Shown piece after piece: positions 1 through 11,339 of a stretch of DNA of 64,000 nt; positions within the stretch are counted from its first letter, which is position 1; every line of letters begins with the position of its first letter. The position numbers and the translations under genes are program-made. The notes under the pieces were generated by a model that saw only the letters and a list, made by a program, of their open reading frames with translations, searched no databases and was not told the origin of the DNA. This DNA is from Owenia fusiformis (Eukaryota > Annelida > Polychaeta > Sabellida > Oweniidae), in the NCBI GenBank assembly GCA_903813345.2, contig CAIIXF020000012.1, forward strand, positions 20,596,184 to 20,660,183, read 5' to 3'.

Positions 1-348
1 CGCACGAGACATTTGAGCCCGGGTATGTGAGGCTGATCTGAGAAGTCTTAATAAACAGTACTTCTGTCAAAAAATAATTAAATTTAATTACATAAGAATC
101 GGTATGAAAGTGCCCCGTCCATATTTCATATTTGATTAAAGATAATTAGTGCGTTGGGCAAATAGATTCCTTTTTATTGCTGTTAATTCAAAATATTCCT
201 ATGCCGTGTACTAATTTCTTCAAAACTTTCCATCATTGACGTCAAGGATTGACGTCATTGATTTGACTCATTTGCATACAACCAATCAGCGCGCCGGAAA
301 TTATCGATTTTCTTTACTTTGTGGAAAGGTGAATTAGACTGCACTTTG

Positions 349-541
349 CAAGGAGGATTGGCTCCCAGAATGCAACACCGATATTCTGCAAAACAATCAC
401 CTAGCGATAGCTTTGTTGGAGAGTATCGGGTCATTCTCCATGCAGTCGTACAAATTATACAGACACGAATAGCAAATGACGCATGCGTGGAGATTAAAGA
501 ATATCGAGTTGGAACCCTGGCTTCCAATCCTCCTTGGCACT
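349..541. repeat. imperfect inverted repeat
   Basis: GCAAGGAGGATTGG...CGATATTCT at 349-397 recurs inverted at 499-541 (AGAATATCG...CCAATCCTCCTTGG). The open frames crossing it are explained by this foldback structure. Confidence 0.6.
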
Positions 542-600
542 TTGGTAGTATTCATGACGTCATATGTTGGGTAACAGGCGTTGATTTAAGGTGCAGTCAG

Positions 601-678
601 GGGGGGGGGAAGATTTCCCAAAGATGACCTATTATATTGGGGGGGGGGGGAGATTTCCCAAAGATGACCTATTATATT
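601..678. repeat. tandem duplication with G-tracts
   Basis: Two adjacent copies of a roughly 39-bp unit: a run of G followed by AAGATTTCCCAAAGATGACC and TATTATATT. Confidence 0.8.
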
Positions 679-1016
679 AGCACGTTCGAAAACAAATTTT
701 ATAAACAGGCCTCAATTTGCCGTTGGAATGAATCTCCAAATGTTCACTGTAGTTTTACGAGTATTCTCTACAAGTATGGATCGAGTAACTCCAATAGTAT
801 TGCCGTAAGTTTGAAATGATGATGTTGAACTGCTGGTAACGCCAATTCCCACAATTTCAAATTTAACTCTGCGCATGCGCAGCACTGAGAGAGCAAGTGC
901 TCATGATTGTTCACGTGATCGAATCCTGCGATTTGGAGATGATGCAAGAGATGATGTAATGGGGAATCCCCGAATACGATAGAATATGAAAGAATTATGG
1001 GAGCTACTCCTGAGGT

Positions 1017-1440
1017 GCAGTGGTACTTAACAGGAAATGACAAAACAGGAAGTGACAATACCATGCTTGATTTCAAACATTTTTTGAACCAAAATAATAG
1101 AGTTCCGCTTTGACCTCCAGTCAATTTAACTAGTTGCACATATCATTTACATGACCAGGATCACAATGTACATGACCAGGATCACAATGTACATGGTCAG
1201 AATGACCCCTAATGTGATGAAATCACTTTTCAGCCCTCTGAAAATGTGACCGAAAAATAAAAGTAGGCGTTAGGAAAGGTCACTGAACAGAATTTTTTGA
1301 ATTTTTCAGAAATTGTGCCCAATAAATTGCTCTAATGTTACTGTATCTTTGAAATTTTAGAAAATTATATGAAACAACAATGGCGGTCATAAAAAGGAAA
1401 AAAGATCGCTTTTCAATTCAGTTTTTTATCGTACCTAATA
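1017..1440 (+). repeat. repeat family R1, plus-oriented copy
   Basis: Matches the units at 11.6-13.1 kb: TTAACAGGAAATGACAAAAC, then GACCTCCAGTCAATTTAACT, AAAATGTGAC and TTGCTCTAA blocks in the same order. A partial inverted copy at about 2105-2265 gives the region 1017-2265 a foldback layout. ATCGTACCT/AGGTACGAT forms a small palindrome at its end. Confidence 0.7.
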
Positions 1441-1463
1441 AAGGTACGATATTGTCGTCAGCT

Positions 1464-1602
1464 TGACGGGCGGGCGGCGGGCGGGCGGGCAGGCGGCGGG
1501 CGGGCAGGCGGCGGGCGGGCGGGCGGCGGGCGGGCGGGCGGGCGGCGGGCGGGCGGGCGGGCGGCGGGCGGGCGGGCAGGCGGCGGGCGGGCGGGCGGCG
1601 TC
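1464..1602. repeat. GC-rich minisatellite (GGCGGGCGGGC)n
   Basis: About 140 bp of GGCGGGCGGGCAGGCGGC-type repeats in AT-rich surroundings. Frames are open through it on both strands only because of composition. Confidence 0.9.
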
Positions 1603-2100
1603 TCACTTTTCAGCTTGTCTAGGTTTCCAGCCAAACCATTGGACAGATTCATCTGAAATTTTCAGGAATGTTTCTACGTATCAAAGAACTGATTAGTTTT
1701 TGGGCATTCTGGGTAAATTTTAAGGTGGCCATTTTGGATTTTCCGTCCTAAAATCTTCACTTTCAAGACTTGTCTACAGGTTTCCAGCCAAACCATTTGA
1801 CGGATTCATTTGAAATCTTCAGGGATGTTTCTACATATCAAAGTTAACAACGGATTAGTTTTTGGACATTCTGGTTAAATTTTAAGGTGGCCATTTTGGA
1901 GTTTCCGTCCTAAAATCTTCACTTTCAAGACTTGTCTACAGGTTTCCAGCCAAACCATTTGATGGATTCATCTGAAATTTTCAGGGATGTTTCTACGTAT
2001 CAAAGTTAAGAACTGATTAGTATTTGGGCATTCTGGGTAAATTTTAAGGTGGCCATTTAGGATTTTCCGTCCTAAATTCTTCACTGTCACACTGCTGTGT
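1603..2100. repeat. three tandem units related to the 162-bp satellite at 48-50.5 kb
   Basis: GGTTTCCAGCCAAACCATT recurs at 1622, 1779 and 1941 (spacing 157 and 162). Each unit also has TTTTCAGGGATGTTTCTACG, GGGCATTCTGGGTAAATTTT and GGCCATTTTGGATTTTCCGT. The inverse complement of these blocks, in order, forms the 48-50.5 kb array. Confidence 0.75.
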
Positions 2101-2104
2101 TTTA

Positions 2105-2265
2105 GGTACGATATTGTTCACGTCTGTGCCTTGTTCAAAAGTTTATGTTCAGTGACCTTTCCTAAGTGCCTATACTTTTAGCTCTTTTTGAGTCACATTT
2201 TCAGAGGGCTTAAAAGGGTATTTCATCATGTTTTGGGTCATTCCGACCACTATTCTGATACTCCT
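2105..2265 (-). repeat. partial inverted R1 copy
   Basis: TTCAGTGACCTTTCC, then TAGCTCTTTTTGAGTCACA, TTTTCAGAGGGC and TTTCATCATG are the reverse complement of the right half of R1 at 1017-1440. Confidence 0.65.
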
Positions 2266-2269
2266 AGCA

Positions 2270-2940
2270 TCTCTCTCTGTTGCATCGCGGATGCTCTCCA
2301 GAAGGATAGAGATGGAGAGGGAGTGGGTTACCACGATGACCATACACATTTTTGTGTAGATTGGTTCTATAGTGAACTAGCATTTCGATTAGACATTTTT
2401 ATGAAGGATAAAATAGCAAAGATAAACAATTTTGCAATTCTGGCCTTATTTTATGACTAGACATACACGTAGCTCTACGAGTGCATTATGAGGTATGAGG
2501 TATACGATTTTTATACAAAGCCCGAAGTATTGACTGAGGGAATATTGTGATCGAGTGACAATTTATCATAATTACACAAGGCAATATACCTATTGTCAAA
2601 GGGTAAAACCCATAGCATTAAACTGTTTATTTCATAAAAATCCTGGGATACTCAATAAGCAAAACAATCCAACATAATTTGAAATGAACAAAAAATGCAA
2701 CAAATGTTTGGCCAAACCATTGGAGAAAATTATTATTGGGATGTACTCTGTATACAATGGTACCTGTGTCAATACCTATTACATATAACAGTATTCGAAA
2801 GATCATTTACAGCAAACCCCTTCACAGAAGGCGCTATCGAAACATCCAAGAGGGGATTTTGATCATTGGTTTACAGTTCTGATAAATGTTCTAGTTCCAA
2901 ATTCTCAGTTCATTGTTCATGAAATCTGCAACATTTGGTG
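2270..2940. other. no recognised feature
   Basis: AT-rich sequence with short open frames lacking splice or family support. I see nothing assignable. Confidence 0.5.
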
Positions 2941-2941
2941 C

Positions 2942-3025
2942 ATTGTTTGCACCACCAGCCCTTCTGCGATGTGAAAAATGTTGCACCACCAGCCCTTCTG
3001 CGGCGTGAAAAATGTTGCACCACCC
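2942..3025. repeat. 34-bp minisatellite, about 2.5 units
   Basis: TTGCACCACCAGCCCTTCTG followed by CG(A/G)(T/C)GTGAAAAATG is repeated in tandem. The frames here are open because of the repeat. Confidence 0.8.
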
Positions 3026-3029
3026 TATC

Positions 3030-3981
3030 CTGGCAGAGGGGTTTCTCACTAAGAATTTGCACTTCCGGCTCTTCAAAAAGTATTGGAACTATTACCACCA
3101 ATGAACGCACTGAAAGAATAATATATATTCATGTTTCTAGTAATTAAGAATGAGTACAGAGAACTGTAGAAACTATGTGAGCGGACATTAACATGGAATA
3201 AATAGGCAGTGGGACTTTAAAAACACCGTTTCACTTGCGAGGTGTTCTACTCAGCATGTTCTTCTGTTATCATAACAAAAATAGTATTACATCTTAATAA
3301 CTGACTAACTCAAACCTTAATTTTTATATTGATTTTATGCAGGGCGTCAAATAAGTCTGTTCTCCCCCTTAACATTTTAAATTTAGAAATAACATAGGGT
3401 TTTATATACCATTTTAAAGGGAAGTTGCTGACCACCCACTTTTCAAAGAGATTGGTTAAGTTCAAAATGAGCATTTTTAGTGATGTTTATAATTCACATT
3501 TTTAATAGTTTTTAATAGTTCTTTCCAAAGCAGCTTGGACAGTCTCAATTCTACAAGAATACGATTCAAAAATGTTCACAAACAGGGGTGTTGCACTCCC
3601 AAGGCTTTTAAAAGCTGTCTTGATGCATTTGAGGAATGTTTCATGGCTATGAAGTTTCTCCTCTAGTTGATCTTTGATTAATGGTCAACTACATCCTTTC
3701 GAGAAACATTGTAGCAATTCTATTAGGAAGAGTTAATTATTTTCTAAGAGTAATCAGCATTTTCCATAAGCTTTAGAATGGTATATCAATTAGAAAGCCC
3801 ATGATCATATTTACATTTTCCCAAGGTTCATAATGGATCATTTGCAAAGCCATACATAGCTATCATAAGATAAAGTGAATAGTTTTCAACACAGATCTGT
3901 AAATGCAGTGTATAAAGACAAATATCAGTTCAACTGAAATATTCAGAAATAAAATTAAAGAAAATCAATTACCTCCAATCG
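3030..3981. other. no recognised feature
   Basis: AT-rich, no repeat or exon recognised. The left breakpoint of the 2.45-kb triplication is near 3982. Confidence 0.5.
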
Positions 3982-6430
3982 TCTGTCATAGCCTTGTACC
4001 CCCCCCGGCTCAAGATTTACATCATCAAGTCAACTAACTGCTTGGGCAGATGTAACTCTGTAGGAAGAATGGAATAGTGGAGTATATGTATATTCTTTAA
4101 GAATAAATTGAAATGTGGTGTTTCGTTTTTCAAAGCAGTTGCCATCTTGATTTGGCCCAATGATTCAGGCAACTATCACAGACCACATGTGAAAATAATG
4201 AAACATGGCTTCATGGTACATTTGTACATTAAGTGAAATCAAGGCAGTCATCATTTAGTGTATTTCTTAGAAAAAATGTTTGCCAAACATACATGTGCCA
4301 GCAATGGGATTAGAATCCCAACAAGTGAAAAATGTGTCATTGTTGAATAACCGTACTGAACCAGAGAGCAAAATCATCAAATGATAGAACTGATTATGTG
4401 TACAGTACCTTTAACAAGATGGTATGTAGATATAAATGCTGCAGATAGGTAGCACAAATTGTAGATTCTCTGTGGTTTTCCTTTCGTGTTTCTTTTTGTT
4501 CTCTCCAAGGCAAGAGGTACTGTATGTAGATACAAATGCTGCAGATACATGTAGGTACCAGCAATTGTAGATTCTCTGTGGTTTTCCATTTGTGGTTCTT
4601 TTTGTTCTCTCCAAGGCAAAAAGACTGCACCTGAAAGTACATTTAAGGAAAAGATCAGCGATGGTTCAATTAAAAAGAAAGAAAACCCCGAAACTAAGCC
4701 CACAATTTTAGCATGAAAACCCAAAAGAAAAGACCCTTCAATCTACAACTGTAGCTAAAATGAACACAAGACTTCAGACCTTCGAAATTTAGATCTGGAG
4801 TAGAACTTGAAGTCAACTTTAAAATTGAATCATTACTGAGTAAGTATTGGTCAATGAAATACAATACAATACAAAACAATACAATACAAAACTATACAAT
4901 ATAATACAATTCAATACAATACAATACTAAGCACTAGATCCATGATCTTGGTCATCTGGTTCGTTGGTTGTCTGGTTCGTTGGTTGTTTGGTTCGTTGGG
5001 TGGAGTGTTGGTTAGTTGGTTGATTAATTAGTTAATTGGTTGGTTAGTTTTAACCTATTGGGTGGTCTGGTGGTTGTCTGGTTGGTTAGTTGGTTGGTTA
5101 GTAAGTAAGTTGGTTGATTAGATTAAGCCTATTGGGTCATTGGTTGGTCGGTTGGATGTCAGGTAGGTTGGTTTGTTGTCTGGTTGTTTGATACCCCCCC
5201 CCAAGAAAAATTAACTGGAGTGATGACTTCCCAAAAACTTGAATTAAACAACCACGTCCACAATCAAAAGACCCACATCGCTCCCTCAAATCCAACTCAA
5301 TAAAAAGGTGACTTGAGACCCCCATCCCATGAAATTAAACTGGAACGGTACTAGAAGAAGCCCCCCACCACACACAGACTATGGAGTGAATAGCTTCCCA
5401 AAAACTTGAATTAAGCAACCCAAGCTAAAATCTATAAGACCACAGCTCAAACTAAAAAAGTGAAGTGACTTGAGGCCTCCCCCATTAAAAGTAGAACTGA
5501 AATAGTACTGGGAGTAGCCCCCTGCTAATGGGATGCAACTGATTGCAAGAGATAAAACTGGTCAAAATGCAACATCTACGGTAAGTCCTGGAAACTCGAC
5601 CCTCGTGGAGAAAAATGTGATTTCAACAGGACCGTCTTTTCGCAGGGATTCACCATCTGTGCTACAAATAGATAAAAACATGTTGTAGTAGTTGTTATTT
5701 TACATAAAACTTTACATGAAAACTTTAAATAAAACTTTACATTATACTTTACACTACACTAAAAATTTACAGAATATTACAAAAGTTAAAATTTATTTCT
5801 CCCAATTTGATATAAACCAGTAGACTTCCATATTTCTGATTTTGAAACATGAACTCTATCCCCCCGGAAACCCAACCACCCACCCTCCCACTTTACCTTA
5901 GAGTCCAAGTTTCTCCATCAGAAATATGGGTCGGCCAACAAAAGTCCACGAGTAAATATCAAACTGGTAGGCGCCCCCCTATCCCTATGCAAAACCAGGA
6001 AGGAATACTTAACTTAGGTAGCAGGAACGTCGGTTGTAGTCCTAGTTGGCACGCAGCTGTTGTCTCCGTTGTGTCTTGGTCATTGGGCTCCTCATCTCCA
6101 AGCTGAAAGTAAACCTGAAAACAGAGGAACTAAACTGATGTAATAATTGAATAAAAAAAATGTACTTACTTTGGTGCTTTGGTGACAGGAACACGAACAC
6201 CTCTCGCCCATGATACTGTTTACGTGGACTGGACCTGATGGCTCAAAGTTGTCGAAAGACTGATCCAGCTGTCGCCCTAACTTGGTGTGTTCGCTGCATC
6301 TCTCTCATAGTTGTACCTGAAAGATACAAGATAAGAAAATGAAAAATACAAGGATGCAACTTGGTCGAGTAACTTACAATACAAGTGGAGGAGGGAATAC
6401 CAAGACATTCCTCTCATTGACTCTAGTAAA
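3982..6430. repeat. 2.45-kb tandem unit, copy 1 of 3
   Basis: The unit begins TCTGTCATAGCCTTGTACC and recurs at 6431 and 8891, nearly identical throughout. It contains an internal 90-bp duplication (about 4440-4625), a (TACAA)n tract (4857-4925), a GGTTGGTTGTCTGG-type minisatellite (4955-5190), C-tracts and a diverged roughly 170-bp direct repeat (5200-5530). Exon-like segments lie at its right end. Confidence 0.93.
6014..6293 (-). CDS. candidate exon pair, unidentified gene, triplication copy 1
   Basis: Segment 6170-6293 (after TGCAG, before AAA|GTAAGT) reads EHTKLGRQLDQSFDNFEPSG and ends GERCSCSCHQSTK. Segment 6014-6114 (after TTTTCAG, before AA|GTTAAG) reads VYFQLGDEEPNDQDTTETTA and ends LGLQPTFLLP. 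Phases agree (0/0) across the 55-bp intron between them. A further open segment at 5580-5661 (TDGESLRKDGPVEITFFSTR) would follow in phase, but its donor (ACC|GTAGAT) is weak. I do not recognise the protein. It may be a live gene, tandemly duplicated exons or a pseudogene; the acceptor at 6293 is purine-rich and doubtful. Confidence 0.35.
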
Positions 6431-8890
6431 TCTGTCATAGCCTTGTACCCCCCGCCCCCCGGCTCAAGATTTACATCATCAAGTCAACTAACTGCTTGGG
6501 CAGATGTAACTCTGTAGGAAGAATGGAATAGTGGAGTATATGTATATTCTTTAAGAATAAATTGAAATGTAGTGTTTCGTTTTTCAAAGCAGTTGCCATC
6601 TTGATTTGGCCCAATGTGAAGTAGGAATTATTCAGGCAACTATCACAGACCACATGTGAAAATAATGAAACATGGCTTCATGGTACATTTGTACATTAAG
6701 TGAAATCAAGGCAGTCATCATTTAGTGTATTTCTTAGAAAAAATGTTTGCCAAACATACATGTGCCAGCAATGGGATTAGAATCCCAACAAGTGAAAAAT
6801 GTGTCATTATTGAATAACCGTACTGAACCAGAGAGCAAAATCATCAAATGATAGAACTGATTATGTGTACAGTACCTTTAACAAGATTGTATGTAGATAT
6901 AAATGCTGCAGATAGGTAGCACAAATTGTAGATTCTCTGTGGTTTTCCTTTCGTGTTTCTTTTTGTTCTCTCCAAGGCAAGAGGTACTGTATGTAGATAC
7001 AAATGCTGCAGATACATGTAGGTACCACCAATTGTAGATTCTCTGTGGTTTTCCATTTGTGGTTCTTTTTGTTCTCTCCAAGGCAAAAAGACTGCACCTG
7101 AAAGTACATTTAAGGAAAAGATCAGCGATGGTTCAATTAAAAAGAAAGAAAACCCCGAAACTAAGCCCACAATTTTAGCATGAAAACCCAAAAGAAAAGA
7201 CCCTTCAATCTACAACTGTAGCTAAAATGAACACAAGACTTCAGACCTTCAAAATTTAGATCTGGAGTAGAACTTGAAGTCAACTTTAAAATTGAATCAT
7301 TACTGAGTAAGTATTGGTCAATGAAATACAATACAATACAAAACTATACAATATAATACAATTCAATACAATACAATACTAAGCACTAGATCCATGATCT
7401 TGGTCATCTGGTTCGTTGGTTGTCTGGTTCGTTGGTTGTTTGGTTCGTTGGGTGGAGTGTTGCATTGGTTAGTTGGTTGATTAATTAGTTAATTGGTTGG
7501 TTAGTTTTAACCTATTGGGTGGTCTGGTGGTTGTCTGGTTGGTTAGTTGGTTGGTTAGTAAGTAAGTTGGTTGATTAGATTAAGCCTATTGGGTCATTGG
7601 TTGGTCGGTTAAATGTCAGGTAGGTTGGTTGGTTGTCTGGTTGTTTGATACCCCCCCCCCCCCAAGAAAAATTAACTGGAGTGATGACTTCCCAAAAACT
7701 TGAATTAAACAACCACGTCCACAATCAAAAGACCCACATCGCTCCCTCAAATCCAACTCAATAAAAAGGTGACTTGAGACCCCCATCCCATGAAATTAAA
7801 CTGGAACGGTACTGGAAGTAGCCCCCCACCACACACAGACTATGGAGTGAATAGCTTCCCAAAAACTTGAATTAAGCAACCCAAGCTAAAATCTATAAGA
7901 CCACCGCTCAAACTAAAAAAGTGAAGTGACTTGAGGCCTCCCCCATTAAAAGTAGAACTGAAATAGTACTGGGAGTAGCCCCCTGCTAATGGGATGCAAC
8001 TGATTGCAAGAGATAAAACTGGTCAAAATGCAACATCTACGGTAAGTCCTGGAAACTCGACCCTCGTGGAGAAAAATATGATTTCAACAGGACCGTCTTT
8101 TCGCAGGGATTCACCATCTGTGCTACAAATAGATAAAAACATGTTGTAGTAGTTGTTATTTTACATAAAACTTTACATAAAGACTTTAAATAAAACTTTA
8201 CATTATACTTTACACTACACTAAAAATTTACAGAATATTACAAAAGTTAAAATTTATTTCTCCCAATTTGATATAAACCAGTAGACTTCCATATTTCTGA
8301 TTTTGAAACATGTACTCTATCCCCCCGGAAACCCAACCACCCACCCTCCCACTTTACCTTAGAGTCCAAGTTTCTCCATCAGAAATATGGGTCGGCCAAC
8401 AAAAGTCCATGAGTAAATATCAAACTGGGAGGCGCCCCCCTATCCCTATGCAAAACCAGGAAGGAATACTTAACTTAGGTAGCAGGAACGTCGGTTGTAG
8501 TCCTAGTTGGCACGCAGCTGTTGTCTCCGTTGTGTCTTGGTCATTGGGCTCCTCATCTCCAAGCTGAAAGTAAACCTGAAAACAGAGGAACTAAACTGAT
8601 GTAATAATTGAATAAAAAAATGTACTTACTTTGGTGCTTTGGTGACAGGAACACGAACACCTCTCGCCCATGATACTATTTACGTGGACTGAACCTGATG
8701 GTTCAAAGTTGTCGAAAGACTGATCCAGCTGTCGCCCTAACTTGGTGTGTTCCCTGCATCTCTCTCATAGTTGTACCTGAAAGATACAAGATAAGAAAAT
8801 GAAAAATACAAGGATGCAACTTGGTCAAGTAACTTACAATACAAGTGGAGGAGGGAATACTAAGACATTCCTCTCATTGACTCTAGTAAA
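6431..8890. repeat. 2.45-kb tandem unit, copy 2 of 3
   Basis: Same order of blocks as copy 1. Differences are mainly single bases, tract-length changes in C-runs and the (TACAA)n tract, and small indels, pointing to a recent duplication. Confidence 0.93.
8475..8753 (-). CDS. candidate exon pair, unidentified gene, triplication copy 2
   Basis: Same two segments as copy 1 (8630-8753 and 8475-8575), both open. In the first segment two changes are silent and one replaces P by S; the second is identical. Splice sites are kept. Confidence 0.35.
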
Positions 8891-11270
8891 TCTGTCATAG
8901 CCTTGTACCCCCGCCCCCCGGCTCAAGATTTACATCATCAAGTCAACTAACTGCTTGGGCAGATGTAACTCTGTAGGAAGAATGGAATAGTGGAGTATAT
9001 GTATATTCTTTAAGAATAAATTGAAATGTGGTGTTTCGTTTTTCAAAGCAGTTGTCATCTTGATTTGGCCCAATGTGAAGTAGGAATGATTCAGGCAACT
9101 ATCACAGACCACATGTGAAAATAATGAAACATGGCTTCATGGTACATTTGTACATTACGTGAAATCAAGGCAGTCCTCATTTAGTGTATTTCTTAGAAAA
9201 AATGTTTGCCAAACATACATGTGCCAGCAATGGGATTAGAATCCCAACAAGTGAAAAATGTGTCGTTGAATAACCGTACTGAACCAGAGAGCAAAATCAT
9301 CAAATGATAGAACTGATTATGTGTACAGTACCTTTAACAAGATGGTATAGATATAAATGCTGCAGATAGGTAGCACAAATTGTAGATTCTCTGTGGTTTT
9401 CCTTTCGTGTTTCTTTTTGTTCTCTCCAAGGCAAGAGGTACTGTATGCAGATACAAATGCTGCAGATACATGTAGGTACCACCAATTGTAGATTCTCTGT
9501 GGTTTCCCATTTGTGGTTCTTTTTGTTCTCTCCAAGGCAAAAAGACTGCACCTGAAAGTACATTTAAGGAAAAGATCAGCGATGGTTCAATTAAAAAGAA
9601 AGAAAACCCCGAAACTAAGCCCACAATTTTAGCATGAAAACCCAAAAGAAAAGACCCTTCAATCTACAACTGTAGCTAAAATGAACACAAGACTTCAGAC
9701 CTTCAAAATTTAGATCTGGAGTAGAACTTGAAGTCAACTTTAAAATTGAATCATTACTGAGTAAGTATTGGTCAATGAAATACAATACAATACAAAACAA
9801 TACAATACAAAACTATACAATATAATACAATTCAATACAATACAATACAATACCAAGCACTAGATCCATGATCTTGGTCATCTGGTTCGTTGGTTGTCTG
9901 GTTCGTTGGTTGTTTGGTTCGTTGGGTGGAGTGTTGGTTAGTTGGTTGATTAATTAGTTAATTGGTTGGTTAGTTTTAACCTATTGGGTGGTCTGGTGGT
10001 TGTCTGGTTGGTTAGTTGGTTGGTTAGTAAGTAAGTTGGTTGATTAGATTAAGCCTATTGGGTCATTGGTTGGTCGGTTAAATGTCAGGTAGGTTGGTTG
10101 GTTGTCTGGTTGTTTGATACCCCCCCCCCCAAGAAAAATTAACTGGAGTGATGACTTCCCAAAAACTTGAATTAGACAACCACGTCCACAATCAAAAGAC
10201 CCACATCGCTCCCTCAAATCCAACTCAATAAAAAGGTGACTTGAGACCCCCATCCCATGAAATTAAACTGGAACGGTACTGGAAGTAGCCCCCCACCACA
10301 CACAGACTATGGAGTGAATAGCTTCCCAAAAACTTGAATTAAGCAACCCAAGCTAAAATCTATAAGACCACCGCTCAAACTAAAAAAGTGAAGTGACTTG
10401 AGGCCTCCCCCATTAAAAGTAGAACTGAAATAGTACTGGGAGTAGCCCCCTGCTAATGGGATGCAACTGATTGCAAGAGATAAAACTGGTCAAAATGCAA
10501 CATCTACGGTAAGTCCTGGAAACTCGACCCTCGTGGAGAAAAATGTGATTTCAACAGGACCGTCTTTTTGCAGGGATTCACCATCTGTGCTACAAATAGA
10601 TAAAAACATGTTGTAGTAGTTGTTATTTTACATAAAACTTTACATAAAAACTTTAAATAAAACTTTACATTATACTTTACACTACACTAAAAATTTACAG
10701 AATATTACAAAAGTTAAAATTTATTTCTCCCAATTTGATATAAACCAGTAGACTTCCATATTTCTGATTTTGAAACATGAACTCTATCCCCCCGGAAACC
10801 CAACCACCCACCCTCCCACTTTACCTTAGAGTCCAAGTTTCTCCATCAGAAATATGGGTCGGCCAACAAAAGTCCACGAGTAAATATCAAACTGGGAGGC
10901 GCCCCCCTATCCCTATGCAAAACCAGGAAGGAATACTTAACTTAGGTAGCAGGAACGTCGGTTGTAGTCCTAGTTGGCACGCAGCTGTTGTCTCCGTTGT
11001 GTCTTGGTCATTGGGCTCCTCATCTCCAAGCTGAAAGTAAACCTGAAAACAGAGGAACTAAACTGATGTAATAATTGAATAAAAAAATGTACTTACTTTG
11101 GTGCTTTGGTGACAGGAACACGAACACCTCTCGCCCATGATACTGTTTACGTGGACTGGACCTGATGGCTCAAAGTTGTCGAAAGACTGATCCAGCTGTC
11201 GCCCTAACTTGGTGTGTTCGCTGCATCTCTCTCATAGTTGTACCTGAAAGATACAAGAAAATGAAATATA
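8891..11270. repeat. 2.45-kb tandem unit, copy 3 of 3 (right end lost)
   Basis: Collinear with copies 1 and 2 up to the CTGAAAGATACAAG block near 11260, after which similarity stops and R1 repeats follow. Confidence 0.92.
10942..11220 (-). CDS. candidate exon pair, unidentified gene, triplication copy 3
   Basis: Segments 11097-11220 and 10942-11042 match copy 1 and remain open, with the same GTAAGT donor and TTTTCAG acceptor. Confidence 0.35.
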
Positions 11271-11339
11271 CAAGTCTGCATCTTGGTACTGTATTTTCCT
11301 TTTTATTACAGCAATTATTGTTTCAGACAGTTTTAAATT

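Noticed and set aside
319-627. 102-codon plus-strand frame
   Set aside because: It runs through an imperfect inverted repeat and a G-tract duplication and has no splice or family support.
1418-1696. Overlapping frames rich in R, P, A and G on both strands
   Set aside because: They follow the GGCGGGCGGGC minisatellite, which lacks stops in several frames.
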